64,000 nucleotides of DNA, taken from positions 1 to 64,000 of the forward strand of contig NZ_MZXV01000056.1 of NCBI RefSeq assembly GCF_003253745.1. The letters are read 5' to 3'. Both the position numbers and the translations under genes were made by a program. Source of the DNA: Mesorhizobium kowhaii. Its GTDB lineage: Bacteria > Pseudomonadota > Alphaproteobacteria > Rhizobiales > Rhizobiaceae. The notes under the pieces were generated by a model, which had not been told where the DNA came from, searched no databases, and saw nothing but the letters and a program-made list of their open reading frames with translations. The first letter of the stretch is position 1. Each line of letters opens with the position of its first letter. Positions 35,596 to 43,977 of this stretch are shown here, piece after piece.

Positions 35596-35910
35596 TCAGG
35601 CGGCTTCTTCCTTGTCGTCGTCTTCTTCGGATTTCTCGTCGTCGCCTTCAGCCTTCACGCTGTCATCGGCGTCGTCTTCGTCCTCATCTTCGTCTTCGTC
35701 TTCGTCTTCATCGTCATCCGAGAGCGTGGCGGCTTCGGCGTCGTCAGACTCTTCGCCTTCTTCATCGTCGCCATCTTCGTCATCCGACAGATCGGTCGCT
35801 TCGACCGTGGCGGCAGCGGCATGGTCGAGGGCGGTTTCGGAAGCGGATTCAAGCGCCTCGGCGGGAGCCGGGGTTTCTTCTGTCACTTCGATTTCGTGAT
35901 CGGAATTCAT
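35596..35910 (-). CDS. Extremely acidic low-complexity protein
   Basis: 104 residues starting MNSDHEIEVTEETPAPAEAL, with the Shine-Dalgarno GGAGG seven nt upstream. Roughly half of the residues are Asp or Glu, including an Asp-Glu run near residues 65-79 and SEEDDDKEEAA at the end. There is no signal peptide and almost no aromatic residue, so it should be disordered. It lies 108 nt downstream of glyS on the same strand. Such proteins can act as charged tails, nucleic-acid mimics or chaperones, but nothing here proves any role. Confidence 0.65.
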   Translation of the reverse strand: MNSDHEIEVTEETPAPAEALESASETALDHAAAATVEATDLSDDEDGDDEEGEESDDAEAATLSDDDEDEDEDEDEDEDDADDSVKAEGDDEKSEEDDDKEEAA

Positions 35911-36018
35911 GGAAGCCTCCGTGGGTTGGGGAACATGTCCCTTTTGCCACGGAGAGATCATCGTCATATGACTGTAAGCCGGCTCGAACGGCCGGCCAGC
36001 AGAATTTTTTCCAGCGTA

Positions 36019-38397
36019 TTAGCCGGCGATCTTCGAGAAATCCGCGACCTGACCGGTGGCCGCGCGGATGCGGGCGAGCAGCGCCAGGCGGTTGGCGCGC
36101 ACGGCCTGGTCCTCATCATTCACGAGAACATGCTCAAAGAATGAATCAACCGGCTCACGCAACACGCTAAGCGCCAGCAGGGCACCGGAAAAGTCTTCGT
36201 TTTGAATCGCTTCGCCGGCTTGCTTCTCAGCCTGATTCACCGCCGCAAACAGCGACTTCTCGGCACCCTCGCGAAACGGCGCCGGCTCAACAGTTTTGGC
36301 GACCGCCGTTTTCTTCTTCTCCTCGGCAGCCAAAATGTTGGCTGCACGCTTGGCGCCGGCGAGCAGATTCTTGCCGTCCTCGGTGTCAAGGAAGGAACCA
36401 AGTGCCTCGACCCGGCGGACGATCTGGAGAAGGTCGTCGGACTGCGGCGTGATGACAGCATCAATGAGATCGTGCCGGGCACCCTGGTCGCGCAGGTACA
36501 CCTTCAGGCGGTCATGGAAGAAGGCGAGGAGGTCAGCGATGAATGGCGACAGCGATGCCTCCAATTCCATCACACGCTGGCCATCGAAAAACTCTCGTTC
36601 CTGATCGGCGGAGCCAAAGGCCTCTGAACTTGCTTTGGCCAGCCCGCCCTTCAACAACCTGGAGATCAAGCCCGCTTCCGACAACAGCTGGCTTGCCCCC
36701 TTGTGGTCGCGAATACGGGAATCGAGCATCGCGACCACACCACGGCTCTCAGCCCCGTCGCCCAGTCGTTCATATGTGGCGAGCGCCGAGGAGACTGCCG
36801 CTGCAATGGCGACGCCCAGGGAAAGCGTGATCCTGTTTTCCAGTATGATCCTAACCACACCCAGCGCCGCCCGACGCAGCGCATAGGGATCTTTTGACCC
36901 TGTCGGCTTTTCGTCGATAGCCCAGAAACCGACCAGCATGTCGAGCTTGTCGGCAAGAGCGACAGCGACCGACACCGGATCGCTCGCCACGCGGTCGGAA
37001 GGGCCTTGCGGCTTGTAATGTTCTTCGATGGCTGCGGCCACAGACGGATGCTCGCCCTGCAGCAGCGCGTATTTGCGGCCCATGGCGCCCTGCAGTTCGG
37101 GAAATTCGCCGACGACTTCGGTGGTGAGATCGGCCTTCGCAAGGACAGCGGCGCGGCGCGCCAGCGTGGGATCGGCACCGACGATCGGCGCCAATTCCTC
37201 GGCGAGCCTGGCAATCCGCTCCACCCGTTCACCTTGCGTGCCGAGCTTGGCGTGGAAGGTGACGCCGAGATGGTCGAGGCGGGCCATGCGCTGGTCGAGC
37301 GGCTTCTTCAGATCGAGCCCGAATTTTTCCGCCGATGCCTTGAGCTCACCCAGATCCGGCAAATCGCCCTGGTCGGTCGTCCAGAAATAGAGCGCGTCGG
37401 ACAGGCGGGCGCGCACCACCTTGCCGTTGCCGTGGGCGATCTCCTTGCCGCCATCCTTGGCCTCGATGTTGGCGGTGAGGATGAAGCGATTGGAAAGATC
37501 CTCGGCAGCACCCTGCGGACGCGTCACAAAGCATTTCTGGTTGGCGCGGATGGTCAACCGGATCACTTCGGCCGGAATGGCCAGGAAAGCCTCCTCGAAC
37601 TCGCCCATCAGCACGACCGGCCATTCGACGAGGCCAGACACTTCCTCCAGCAGCCCGTCGTCCTCGACCAGGTCGAGCCCGTTGGCGAAGGCAAGATTGC
37701 GGGCGTCGGCAAGGATGATCTCCTTGCGCCGGTCGGCGTCGAGCACGACCTTCGCCGCTTCCAGCTTGGAGACATAGTCGTCGAAGCGGCGCACCGTAAT
37801 GGCATCGGGCGCATGGAAGCGGTGCCCATAGGTGATGTTGCCCGAGCGGATACCGTCGATCTCGAAATCGACCACCATCGGCTCCTCGGTCTCCGGGCCG
37901 AAGGTGCACAGGATCGACTGCAGCGGCCGCACCCAGCGCAGCGAGCCGGGCTTGGCCGAGGCCGGCCCCCAGCGCATCGACTTCGGCCACGGGAAATTGC
38001 GAATAATGCCCGGCACCAGTTCGGCGATGATCTCTTCCGCCGCCCTGCCCGGCTTCGAGATGTGGGCGACGTAGAAATCGCCCTTCTTCGGGTCGGAGTG
38101 GACATGCGCCTCGGCGATCGACGAAAGCCCTGCCTTGCGCAGGAAACCTTGCACCGCCTGTTCGGGCGCTGTCGTCGATGGCCCCTTGATCTCCTCGCTT
38201 ATATCCTTCGAGCGCGCGGTCAGACCCCTGATATCGAGCGTCAGACGCCGCGGCGTCCAGTACTCGCGTGCCGCCTCATAGGTCAGCCCCGCCTCGACCA
38301 GACCGTCGGTCAGCACCTTCTTGAGATCACCCGCCGCCTTGCGCTGCATGCGGGCGGGGATTTCCTCGGAGCGAAGTTCGAGCAAAAGATCCGGCAT
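36019..38397 (-). CDS. glyS: Glycyl-tRNA synthetase beta subunit
   Basis: 792 residues, somewhat longer than the E. coli subunit. It starts MPDLLLELRSEEIPARMQRKA, the family N-terminus, and contains PLQSILCTFG, YGHRFHAPDAI and FLAIPAEVIRLTIRANQKCF near 260-280. The C-terminal half holds the HD-type and anticodon/DALR-like regions that bind tRNA-Gly. Together with GlyQ (alpha2beta2) it charges tRNA-Gly. The start at 38397 overlaps by TGATG the stop of a mini-ORF that repeats its own first 15 codons (see the 38397-38635 entry). Confidence 0.95.
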   Translation of the reverse strand: MPDLLLELRSEEIPARMQRKAAGDLKKVLTDGLVEAGLTYEAAREYWTPRRLTLDIRGLTARSKDISEEIKGPSTTAPEQAVQGFLRKAGLSSIAEAHVHSDPKKGDFYVAHISKPGRAAEEIIAELVPGIIRNFPWPKSMRWGPASAKPGSLRWVRPLQSILCTFGPETEEPMVVDFEIDGIRSGNITYGHRFHAPDAITVRRFDDYVSKLEAAKVVLDADRRKEIILADARNLAFANGLDLVEDDGLLEEVSGLVEWPVVLMGEFEEAFLAIPAEVIRLTIRANQKCFVTRPQGAAEDLSNRFILTANIEAKDGGKEIAHGNGKVVRARLSDALYFWTTDQGDLPDLGELKASAEKFGLDLKKPLDQRMARLDHLGVTFHAKLGTQGERVERIARLAEELAPIVGADPTLARRAAVLAKADLTTEVVGEFPELQGAMGRKYALLQGEHPSVAAAIEEHYKPQGPSDRVASDPVSVAVALADKLDMLVGFWAIDEKPTGSKDPYALRRAALGVVRIILENRITLSLGVAIAAAVSSALATYERLGDGAESRGVVAMLDSRIRDHKGASQLLSEAGLISRLLKGGLAKASSEAFGSADQEREFFDGQRVMELEASLSPFIADLLAFFHDRLKVYLRDQGARHDLIDAVITPQSDDLLQIVRRVEALGSFLDTEDGKNLLAGAKRAANILAAEEKKKTAVAKTVEPAPFREGAEKSLFAAVNQAEKQAGEAIQNEDFSGALLALSVLREPVDSFFEHVLVNDEDQAVRANRLALLARIRAATGQVADFSKIAG

Positions 38398-38516
38398 CAG
38401 AGTTTCTCCACCCGCATGCCTTCTTCCTGTTTGCACGTCCTCGCGCCTCCGACGCTGCGGGCGCGCGGCTTGGCAGGGATTTCCTCGGAGCGAAGTTCGA
38501 GCAAAAGATCCGGCAT
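38397..38516 (-). CDS. 39-residue mini-ORF, second glyS-start copy
   Basis: The frame reads MPDLLLELRSEEIPAKPRARS and continues VGGARTCKQEEGMRVEKL to a TGA whose A is the first base of the glyS ATG. The first 15 residues are those of GlyS. The DNA of these codons is identical to glyS except one silent change. GGAG lies nine nt before the glyS ATG inside this frame, so ribosomes finishing it could restart on glyS. It may be a coupled leader peptide or just a duplication remnant. Confidence 0.5.
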   Translation of the reverse strand: MPDLLLELRSEEIPAKPRARSVGGARTCKQEEGMRVEKL

Positions 38517-38635
38517 CAGAGTTTCTCCACCCGCATGCCTTCTTCCTGTTTGCACGTCCTCGCGCCTCCGACGCTGCGGGCGCGCGGCTGGGCGGGGATT
38601 TCCTCGGAGCGAAGTTCTAGAAGCAGGTCAGGCAT
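38516..38635 (-). CDS. 39-residue mini-ORF, outermost glyS-start copy
   Basis: The frame reads MPDLLLELRSEEIPAQPRARS and continues VGGARTCKQEEGMRVEKL to a TGA that overlaps the next ATG as TGATG. Codons 2-6 differ from those of glyS at five positions (CCT GAC CTG CTT CTA against CCG GAT CTT TTG CTC), all silent. This suggests that this copy descends from a different, selected glyS allele. Its own ribosome binding site is weak. Whether it is translated is unknown. Confidence 0.5.
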   Translation of the reverse strand: MPDLLLELRSEEIPAQPRARSVGGARTCKQEEGMRVEKL

Positions 38636-39010
38636 TGGGGTCAGCTCATGCGGGAGAGTGGTCCGCGCGGGGCATAGCAACTCGGCTGGCCGCTGTCACC
38701 CTTTCCGGAAATTTTGACCGCCCTGTCGGGACGAGGCGATCCCGCTCGTCCTTGGATCAAAGATTTCCATGAACCGAATGCAGCGCTGAAGCGACCCACG
38801 CTCAGGCAGGGAACTATTGGCTGAAACGACCATGAAAACGGCATCCAGACTTCTGCAGATCCTCGCGCTCAGCGCCTGCTTCACCGCGCAGGCTCACGGC
38901 GCTTTCTCGATGCCGGGTGTGAGGCAGGCATTGCGGACAATGGCTGGCCCGAGCGGCCAGATCCTGTCGCCGATCAACGCTTCCCTCGACTTGATGAAGC
39001 GTGCCTGATT
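38636..39010. other. Gap between glyQ and the glyS repeat, no firm gene
   Basis: 375 nt with no gene I can support on the minus strand. On the plus strand 38832-39008 encodes 58 residues starting MKTASRLLQILALSACFTAQ, which looks like a signal peptide. It has no clear ribosome binding site and ends 3 nt before the glyQ stop, so it remains a weak candidate. The glyS promoter or a glyQ-glyS processing site could be here. Confidence 0.4.
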
Positions 39011-39970
39011 TCAGGCCGCCAGTCCGCCAGCCTGGGTCTTCAAAAACGCCTCGCCGCAGGCCTTCGCCAGATTGCGCACCCGCAAGATGTAGCTCTGCCG
39101 CTCGGTGACCGAAATCACGCCGCGCGCGTCGAGCAGATTGAAGACATGGCTGGCCTTGATGCACTGGTCGTAGGCAGGGAAGACCATGCGGTGCATCGGC
39201 AGATTGTCGTTCGACGCCGGCGCACCGGCATCGAGCAGCGCCTTGCATTCGGCCTCGGCGTCCTCGAAGTGGCGCAGCAGCATCGCCGTGTTGGCATATT
39301 CGAAATTGTGACGCGAATATTCCTGCTCGGCCTGCAGGAAGACATCGCCATAGGTGACCTTGTCGGCGCCTTCGCGGCCGTTGAAATTGAGGTCGTAGAC
39401 GTTGTCGACGCCCTGCACATACATGGCCAGCCGCTCCAACCCGTAGGTCAGTTCGCCCGCCACCGGTGCGCATTCAATGCCGCAGACCTGCTGGAAATAG
39501 GTGAACTGCGACACTTCCATGCCGTCGCACCAGCATTCCCAGCCAAGGCCCCAGGCGCCCAGCGTCGGGCTTTCCCAGTCGTCCTCGACAAAGCGGATGT
39601 CGTGCAGCAGCGGATCGACGCCGATCGCCGCCAGGGAGCCGAGATAGAGCTCCTGCAGGTTCGGCGGATTCGGCTTCAGGATCACCTGATACTGGTAATA
39701 ATGCTGCAGCCGGTTCGGGTTCTCGCCATAGCGGCCGTCCTTGGGGCGGCGCGACGGCTGGACATAGGCGGCGTTCCAGCGCTTTGGCCCGAGTGCCCGC
39801 AGCGTCGTCGCCGGATGAAAGGTGCCGGCGCCGACCTCCATGTCGTAGGGCTGCAGGATGACGCAACCATAGTCCGCCCAGTAATTGTGCAAGGTCAGGA
39901 TCAGCCCCTGGAACGAGCGGCTGGGATGCATATGAGCGGGGATTTCAATCGTCGGGATTTCATTCGTCAC
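39011..39970 (-). CDS. glyQ: Glycyl-tRNA synthetase alpha subunit
   Basis: 319 residues, the class II catalytic subunit. Visible are SFQGLILTLHNYWADYGC (about 19-36), the motif 2 block MEVGAGTFHPATTLRALGP...WNAAYVQPSRRPKDGRYGENPNR, and WGLGWECWCDGMEVSQFTYFQQ (about 146-167). The last block, GELTYGLERLAMYVQGV, contains motif 3. Works as a heterotetramer with GlyS. The two genes are in the usual order, but 375 nt plus a repeated leader now separates them. Confidence 0.96.
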   Translation of the reverse strand: MTNEIPTIEIPAHMHPSRSFQGLILTLHNYWADYGCVILQPYDMEVGAGTFHPATTLRALGPKRWNAAYVQPSRRPKDGRYGENPNRLQHYYQYQVILKPNPPNLQELYLGSLAAIGVDPLLHDIRFVEDDWESPTLGAWGLGWECWCDGMEVSQFTYFQQVCGIECAPVAGELTYGLERLAMYVQGVDNVYDLNFNGREGADKVTYGDVFLQAEQEYSRHNFEYANTAMLLRHFEDAEAECKALLDAGAPASNDNLPMHRMVFPAYDQCIKASHVFNLLDARGVISVTERQSYILRVRNLAKACGEAFLKTQAGGLAA

Positions 39971-40149
39971 GGGGGCCTCGACAGCAAAGGCTAGCTTGCC
40001 GGCACGTCCTAGAGACCCGGCGGCGAGGCGTCAAGCAAGGCGCACCGGCGCGGACGCGGGGAGCATGCCGATGATGTGAAAGCTTTGCGAGTGACTGGCC
40101 CATTGCCGGCCATGGCAGCCTGCGGTCTGCTCGACGCCGGTATCGTCCC

Positions 40150-40635
40150 ATGTCAACCACAACAGGCTCAGCCATGCCCAGCCCGATCGTCATCCGTCCC
40201 ATCACGCGCCAGGATTTCGAGCAATGGCTGCCGCTGTGGGACGGTTACAATGCATTTTATGGCCGCTCGGGCGAGACGGCTCTGGCATGCGAGATCACTG
40301 CGATGACATGGTCGCGCTTCTTCGATGCCTATGAGCCGGTGCATGCGCTGGTTGCCGAGAGCGAGGGACAGCTTCTCGGCCTCGTGCACTACCTCTTCCA
40401 CCGCAGCACGACAGCGATCGCGCCGAATTGCTATTTGCAGGACCTTTTCACCACAGAGGCCTCGCGCGGAAAAGGCATCGGCCGGGCCCTGATAGAGGGC
40501 GTTTACGACCGTGCCCAGGCTGCCGGCTCAGGCCGGGTGTACTGGCTGACGCATGAGACCAATCACACGGCGATGAAGCTCTACGACAAGGTCGGCGAAC
40601 GCTCCGGCTTCATCGTCTACCGGAAAATGTTCTGA
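40150..40635 (+). CDS. GNAT-family N-acetyltransferase
   Basis: 161 residues. The acetyl-CoA-binding core is LQDLFTTEASRGKGIGRALIEGVYDRA (about residues 96-122; the RGKGIG loop), followed by VYWLTHETNHTAMKLYDKVGERSGFIVYRK at the end. The substrate is unknown; similar proteins acetylate small amines or antibiotics. A second ATG at 40174 (MPSPIVIRP) is an equally good start. A shared terminator hairpin separates it from the converging TPR gene. Confidence 0.88.
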   Translation: MSTTTGSAMPSPIVIRPITRQDFEQWLPLWDGYNAFYGRSGETALACEITAMTWSRFFDAYEPVHALVAESEGQLLGLVHYLFHRSTTAIAPNCYLQDLFTTEASRGKGIGRALIEGVYDRAQAAGSGRVYWLTHETNHTAMKLYDKVGERSGFIVYRKMF

Positions 40636-40692
40636 GGCCGTTCCAGCGCACTGGCGCGTGTTGAGTTTTTGGACGGATGGACGTCCAAACGA

Positions 40693-40719
40693 AAACGGGG
40701 CTCCGAAAGAGCCCCGTTT
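40693..40719. terminator. Bidirectional terminator hairpin
   Basis: AAACGGGGCTC (40693-40703) pairs perfectly with GAGCCCCGTTT (40709-40719) around a CGAAA loop. It lies between the stops of the GNAT gene and the TPR gene, which converge, and has A/T tracts at both ends. Confidence 0.85.
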
Positions 40720-40738
40720 GCATTCAAGAAACCTATTT

Positions 40739-42514
40739 TCATCCCTTCGGGGCGGGCACCGGCTCGGGCTTGACCTTCGGGGTTTCCTGCGCCGTGTTGG
40801 ATTCGATCGGCGGCAGGCCCTTCATCAGCTTCTGCTGCAAGGTGGCCAGCACATCGGGATCCGGCTTCAGGTCGCGCGCCTGGTTCCACTGGAAGGTGGC
40901 TTCCAGCTTGCGGCCGACGCGCCAGTAGGCATCGCCGAGATGATCGTTCAGGACCGGATCTTCCGGCTTCAGCGACACGGCGCGTTCCATCTCGCGCACC
41001 GCGTCATCGAACCGGCCGAGGCGGAAATAGGCCCAGCCCAGGGAATCGACGATGTAACCGTCGCTCGGCCTGAGATCGACGGCCTTCTGGATCATCGCCA
41101 GGCCTTCCTTGAGGTTCGTATTCATGTCGACCCAGGAATAGCCGAGATAGTTCAGCACCTGCGGCTGATCGGGGAACAGTTCCAGCGCCTTGCGGAAATT
41201 CGGCTCGGCCTTGGGCCATTCCTTCAGCCGCTCATAGGAGATGCCGCGCTGGTAGAAGATGTTCCAGTTGGCGGCAGTCGGCGTCTTCAACACCGTGACT
41301 GCCTTGTCATAGAGATTGGCGGCCGAGCGGAAATCATCCTTCGACGAATAGACGCCGCCGAGCGCCAGGTAGGCGCGCATGTCATCGGGATGCGCATCGA
41401 CGAACGCCTTCAGATGGGTGATCGCCTCGTCCTGGCGATTGAGATCGGCAAGGTTGAGGCCGAGCTGCAGGTCCGAAAGCTCTTTCAACGGCGAAGAGTC
41501 GGGGATGCGCCGATAGAGCGCGATGGCGCCCTCGCCGTCCTTCAGCTGCTCGGAGACGGCGGCGAGTTGCACCAGGGCTGCGTCGCTGTCAGGCTTCAGG
41601 GCCAGGGCATATTGTAGATAGAGGCGGACGAACGGCTCGCCGCCGCCGCGATTGAGCGCCGTGGCGAGATCAAGCAGGATCTCCGACGCACCGTCCGACG
41701 GGCCAGCAGCGAACGGCGCAATCTTGTCGCCCTTGCTGATCTTGTCGCGCAAGGCGACGATTTCCAGCTTGCCCGGCGCAAACGCCTCGGCCTGATCGAG
41801 CACCGACAGCGCCTTGTCCTTTTCGCCCTTGCGGGCCAGGAACGACGCGTAGGCCTGCGCATTGCGCATCCAGGTTTCGGGAGCCGCACCACCGGCGGCA
41901 GTATCCTGCATCGTCGCGGTGTAGATCGCCTCGGCCTTTTCGGGCATACCGGACGCATCGGCGATCAGCGCGCGATGGAAGGACTTGAACAGGCCGAACC
42001 AATCCGGGCCCTGGAGCTTGTCGATGGAAGCCATCGCATCGGAGGCTTCGCCGGCGCCTTGTTCGGCCCAGCCGGACATGACGCCGGAGATCAGCCGGTC
42101 GAGATCGGATTCCAGCGACAGCTTGAGCCAATACTGCGCCTTGGTGAAATCTTTCTTGTGGAAGGAATCGACCGCCAGCGCCAGGCGCGAGAAGCGCTCG
42201 ACATCGGGAACTTCCTTGAGCTTGTCGGCATAGACTAGGGATTCGTCGAAGCGCCCTTGAGCGATCAGCGACAGCATCAGGCTCTGCTGCAGGCCGGTGT
42301 CGCTCGGATCGAAGGCCAATGCCTGCTTGTAATAGGCGATGGCGCTGTCGAGGTCGTTGTCGCCTTCGGCGATCCGGGCGGCCAGATAGGCCCCCGAGAA
42401 CGACGTGATCCTGACCGGTTCGGTGGTTTGCTTGGCATAGGCCGGCAGAGCCGAGATCGCCATGCCTGTCACAATTGCCAGCCTTGTCAGCCAGCGCGCA
42501 CGTCCTTGCTGCAT
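40739..42514 (-). CDS. Exported tetratricopeptide-repeat protein
   Basis: 591 residues. It starts MQQGRARWLTRLAIVTGMAI with signal-peptide end ALPAYA near residue 26. The rest is mostly TPR helices, for example DLDSAIAYYKQALAFDPSD (about 51-69), AYLALGGVYSSKDDFRSAANLYDKA, and the pair QPQVLNYLGYSWVDMNTNLKEGLAMIQKAVDLRPSDG / VDSLGWAYFRLGRFDDAVREMERAVSLKPED. The C-terminus is proline/lysine-rich. Rhizobial proteins of this type are found near isoprenoid and cell-envelope genes. It probably acts as a protein-binding scaffold in the periplasm. Confidence 0.85.
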   Translation of the reverse strand: MQQGRARWLTRLAIVTGMAISALPAYAKQTTEPVRITSFSGAYLAARIAEGDNDLDSAIAYYKQALAFDPSDTGLQQSLMLSLIAQGRFDESLVYADKLKEVPDVERFSRLALAVDSFHKKDFTKAQYWLKLSLESDLDRLISGVMSGWAEQGAGEASDAMASIDKLQGPDWFGLFKSFHRALIADASGMPEKAEAIYTATMQDTAAGGAAPETWMRNAQAYASFLARKGEKDKALSVLDQAEAFAPGKLEIVALRDKISKGDKIAPFAAGPSDGASEILLDLATALNRGGGEPFVRLYLQYALALKPDSDAALVQLAAVSEQLKDGEGAIALYRRIPDSSPLKELSDLQLGLNLADLNRQDEAITHLKAFVDAHPDDMRAYLALGGVYSSKDDFRSAANLYDKAVTVLKTPTAANWNIFYQRGISYERLKEWPKAEPNFRKALELFPDQPQVLNYLGYSWVDMNTNLKEGLAMIQKAVDLRPSDGYIVDSLGWAYFRLGRFDDAVREMERAVSLKPEDPVLNDHLGDAYWRVGRKLEATFQWNQARDLKPDPDVLATLQQKLMKGLPPIESNTAQETPKVKPEPVPAPKG

Positions 42515-42750
42515 CGTATCCCTTTCAGCCAGGCGCCATCTCCGCATCAGCGGGATCGACGTAGACTCGATCTTTCCGGGCAAAGCATGGCCTTTTTGGG
42601 GTCGCGCTTCAATCCGCCTCGAATTCACAATCCGGGCACCCGATTAACAAACCATGGCGACAGGGACAGTTTTCCGTTTTCGAATCCGGCCATGCCCCTG
42701 CGCGGAGCCGAACATATCACAGATGCGACCGCGAGACACCGTCGCCGATA

Positions 42751-43194
42751 TCAGCGCTTGCCTGGCAAGGCAGGCCGCCGCACCTGCGTGTCGCGATAGC
42801 CGTCGGCCGCAACCGCGCTGCACAGCCCATTCCACTCGCAGCCTCCGCAAGCCTTGCGCACAAGGCCGGCTGAAAATGCCTGCCGCATCCGTGCCAGGAT
42901 TGCCGCAACGAGATCGAGACGGACGCCGGCCTGGATTGGCCGCGCCAGCAGATCCGCCACGTCCTGTGCCGCCAGTTGGTCTCGCTCGGCGGCGCTGTCG
43001 CGCAGGCAGTGCGGTTCCGGCTCGTCGAGCAACGGGGCACAAACGTCGTCCGGGCCGGAAACGAGGAGGATGTCCTCGCCCCGACTCAGGCGCTCCGCAA
43101 TCCCGTCATAGTTGGCGGTGAAGGCGGGGGTATATCCCTTGCCCACATAGGTGAGCAGGCAAAGGAGGTGATGGGCGCGCAGCCTGATCGTCAC
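42751..43194 (-). CDS. DUF1284 family protein, coupled to bioY
   Basis: 147 residues starting MTIRLRAHHLLCLLTYVGKGYT, the DUF1284 signature. Cysteines in CLRD, ACGGCEWNGLC near 113-123 suggest a metal or iron-sulfur site. The function is unknown. The start overlaps the bioY stop by 4 nt (ATGA), so it is translated from the BioR-controlled bioY message. That links it by context to biotin uptake or biotin use. Confidence 0.88.
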   Translation of the reverse strand: MTIRLRAHHLLCLLTYVGKGYTPAFTANYDGIAERLSRGEDILLVSGPDDVCAPLLDEPEPHCLRDSAAERDQLAAQDVADLLARPIQAGVRLDLVAAILARMRQAFSAGLVRKACGGCEWNGLCSAVAADGYRDTQVRRPALPGKR

Positions 43195-43784
43195 GGATTC
43201 GCCGGTTTTGCCTTGCCGCCGGGAAGAGCCATCAGTGTCGCAGCGCCGAGCGCCGACTTGAGCAGACCGCCGAGGAGAAAAGGCATGAACCCGAAAGTGA
43301 TGGCCTTTTCAACACCGATCATGACGGCGAGCCATGCCGTGCCGAGAACAAGGCATGCAAGGTTGCCGAGCAGCATGGCGGCGAAGGCGAGCATCACCCG
43401 GTTGCCGTTCCAGCCGCGTTCGGCCAGCCAGCCGACAAGCGCGCCGACAAGGGGAAAGGCGAAGAGATAACCGCCCGTTGGTCCGACGAAATGCGACAAA
43501 CCGGCTGCTCCTCCAGCCAGAACCGGAAAGCCGACCGCGCCCTCGACCAGCCAGGCGGCAATGGTGATGGCGCCAAGCCGCCAGCCATAGAGCGCACCGA
43601 TCAATGTCACGGCGAAGGTCTGCATGGTCACCGGAACCGGCACCATCGGCACTTCGATATAGGAGGACAGCGCCAGGAACAGCGTGCCGAGCACGACGGC
43701 TCCAACCTGCCAGCCGAGAGATCGACCTTGAAGCCGGAGCGGGCTGAACGACGGATTGTGGGACGAGAACGCGACGTCTGACAT
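43191..43784 (-). CDS. bioY: Biotin transporter BioY
   Basis: 197 residues with six hydrophobic segments. The family features are WQVGAVVLGTLFLALSSYIEVPMVPVPVTMQTFAV (about 24-58; the P-V-P-V-T-x-QT motif), GWRLGAITIAAWLVEGAVGFPVLAGG, and FVGPTGGYLFAFPLVGALVGWLAERG. BioY is the S component of the energy-coupling-factor biotin importer, and in rhizobia can work with BioMN. No bioM or bioN is next to it here. GAAGGA precedes the ATG. A BioR box lies 26 nt upstream of the start. Confidence 0.95.
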   Translation of the reverse strand: MSDVAFSSHNPSFSPLRLQGRSLGWQVGAVVLGTLFLALSSYIEVPMVPVPVTMQTFAVTLIGALYGWRLGAITIAAWLVEGAVGFPVLAGGAAGLSHFVGPTGGYLFAFPLVGALVGWLAERGWNGNRVMLAFAAMLLGNLACLVLGTAWLAVMIGVEKAITFGFMPFLLGGLLKSALGAATLMALPGGKAKPANP

Positions 43785-43809
43785 TGGGATTCCTTCGATC
43801 GATTGCAAA

Positions 43810-43819
43810 TTATAGATAA
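43810..43819. promoter_or_regulatory. BioR box upstream of bioY
   Basis: TTATAGATAA (TTATCTATAA on the other strand) matches the operator known for the GntR-family biotin repressor BioR in Alphaproteobacteria. It lies 26 nt before the bioY start. A second identical box is in front of the bioR gene. Confidence 0.85.
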
Positions 43820-43887
43820 TTTCTGTTTTCGATCTATTATCGAATCCACAATTCCCTTGGGATAGCAAGCCCTCCCTTTGCAAAGGC

Positions 43888-43919
43888 GGTCAAAAGCGCG
43901 GCGCGGCGCGCTTTTGACC
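43888..43919. terminator. Long GC-rich hairpin between bioR and bioY
   Basis: A 13-bp stem: GGTCAAAAGCGCG (43888-43900) pairs with CGCGCTTTTGACC (43907-43919). T-richness follows on the plus side (GTTGTTTTTT), while on the minus side, the sense of bioR, it lies after the palindromic element. It probably separates the bioR message from bioY. Confidence 0.6.
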
Positions 43920-43932
43920 GTTGTTTTTTATC

Positions 43933-43977
43933 CATGTCGTTCTCCCAAAACCGGGACCACTTTTGGGCGACATGCAT
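43933..43977. repeat. Palindromic intergenic element, copy B
   Basis: Same element as at 6229 and 47953: CATGTCGTTCTCCCAAAA, a CCGG centre and TTTTGGGCGACATGCAT. It lies directly after the bioR stop codon (TGA followed by TGCATGTCGCCC), as copy A does after the pirin stop. Confidence 0.85.

Larger units (their letters stand above)
38397..38635. repeat. 119-bp tandem repeat of the glyS 5' end
   Basis: Two full units of 119 bp (38397-38515 and 38516-38634) precede the glyS coding start, and a third, partial match is the start of glyS itself. Each unit contains the glyS start codons, a GC-rich spacer, and the Shine-Dalgarno region of the next copy. The two units are identical over long stretches. 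The outer one differs from glyS in codons 2-6 by silent changes only. Confidence 0.9.

Noticed and set aside
35612..35899. Serine-rich plus-strand frame opposite the acidic protein
   Set aside because: The Asp/Glu codon repeat reads as serine on the other strand. No ribosome binding site or other support.
38397..38635. CRISPR-like or phage-type repeat at the glyS leader
   Set aside because: Units are directly adjacent 119-bp copies of coding DNA without spacers, so this is a tandem duplication rather than a CRISPR array.
38696..38884. Minus-strand frame between glyQ and glyS (62 codons)
   Set aside because: GTG start without a Shine-Dalgarno and no recognisable pattern; not strong enough to call a gene.
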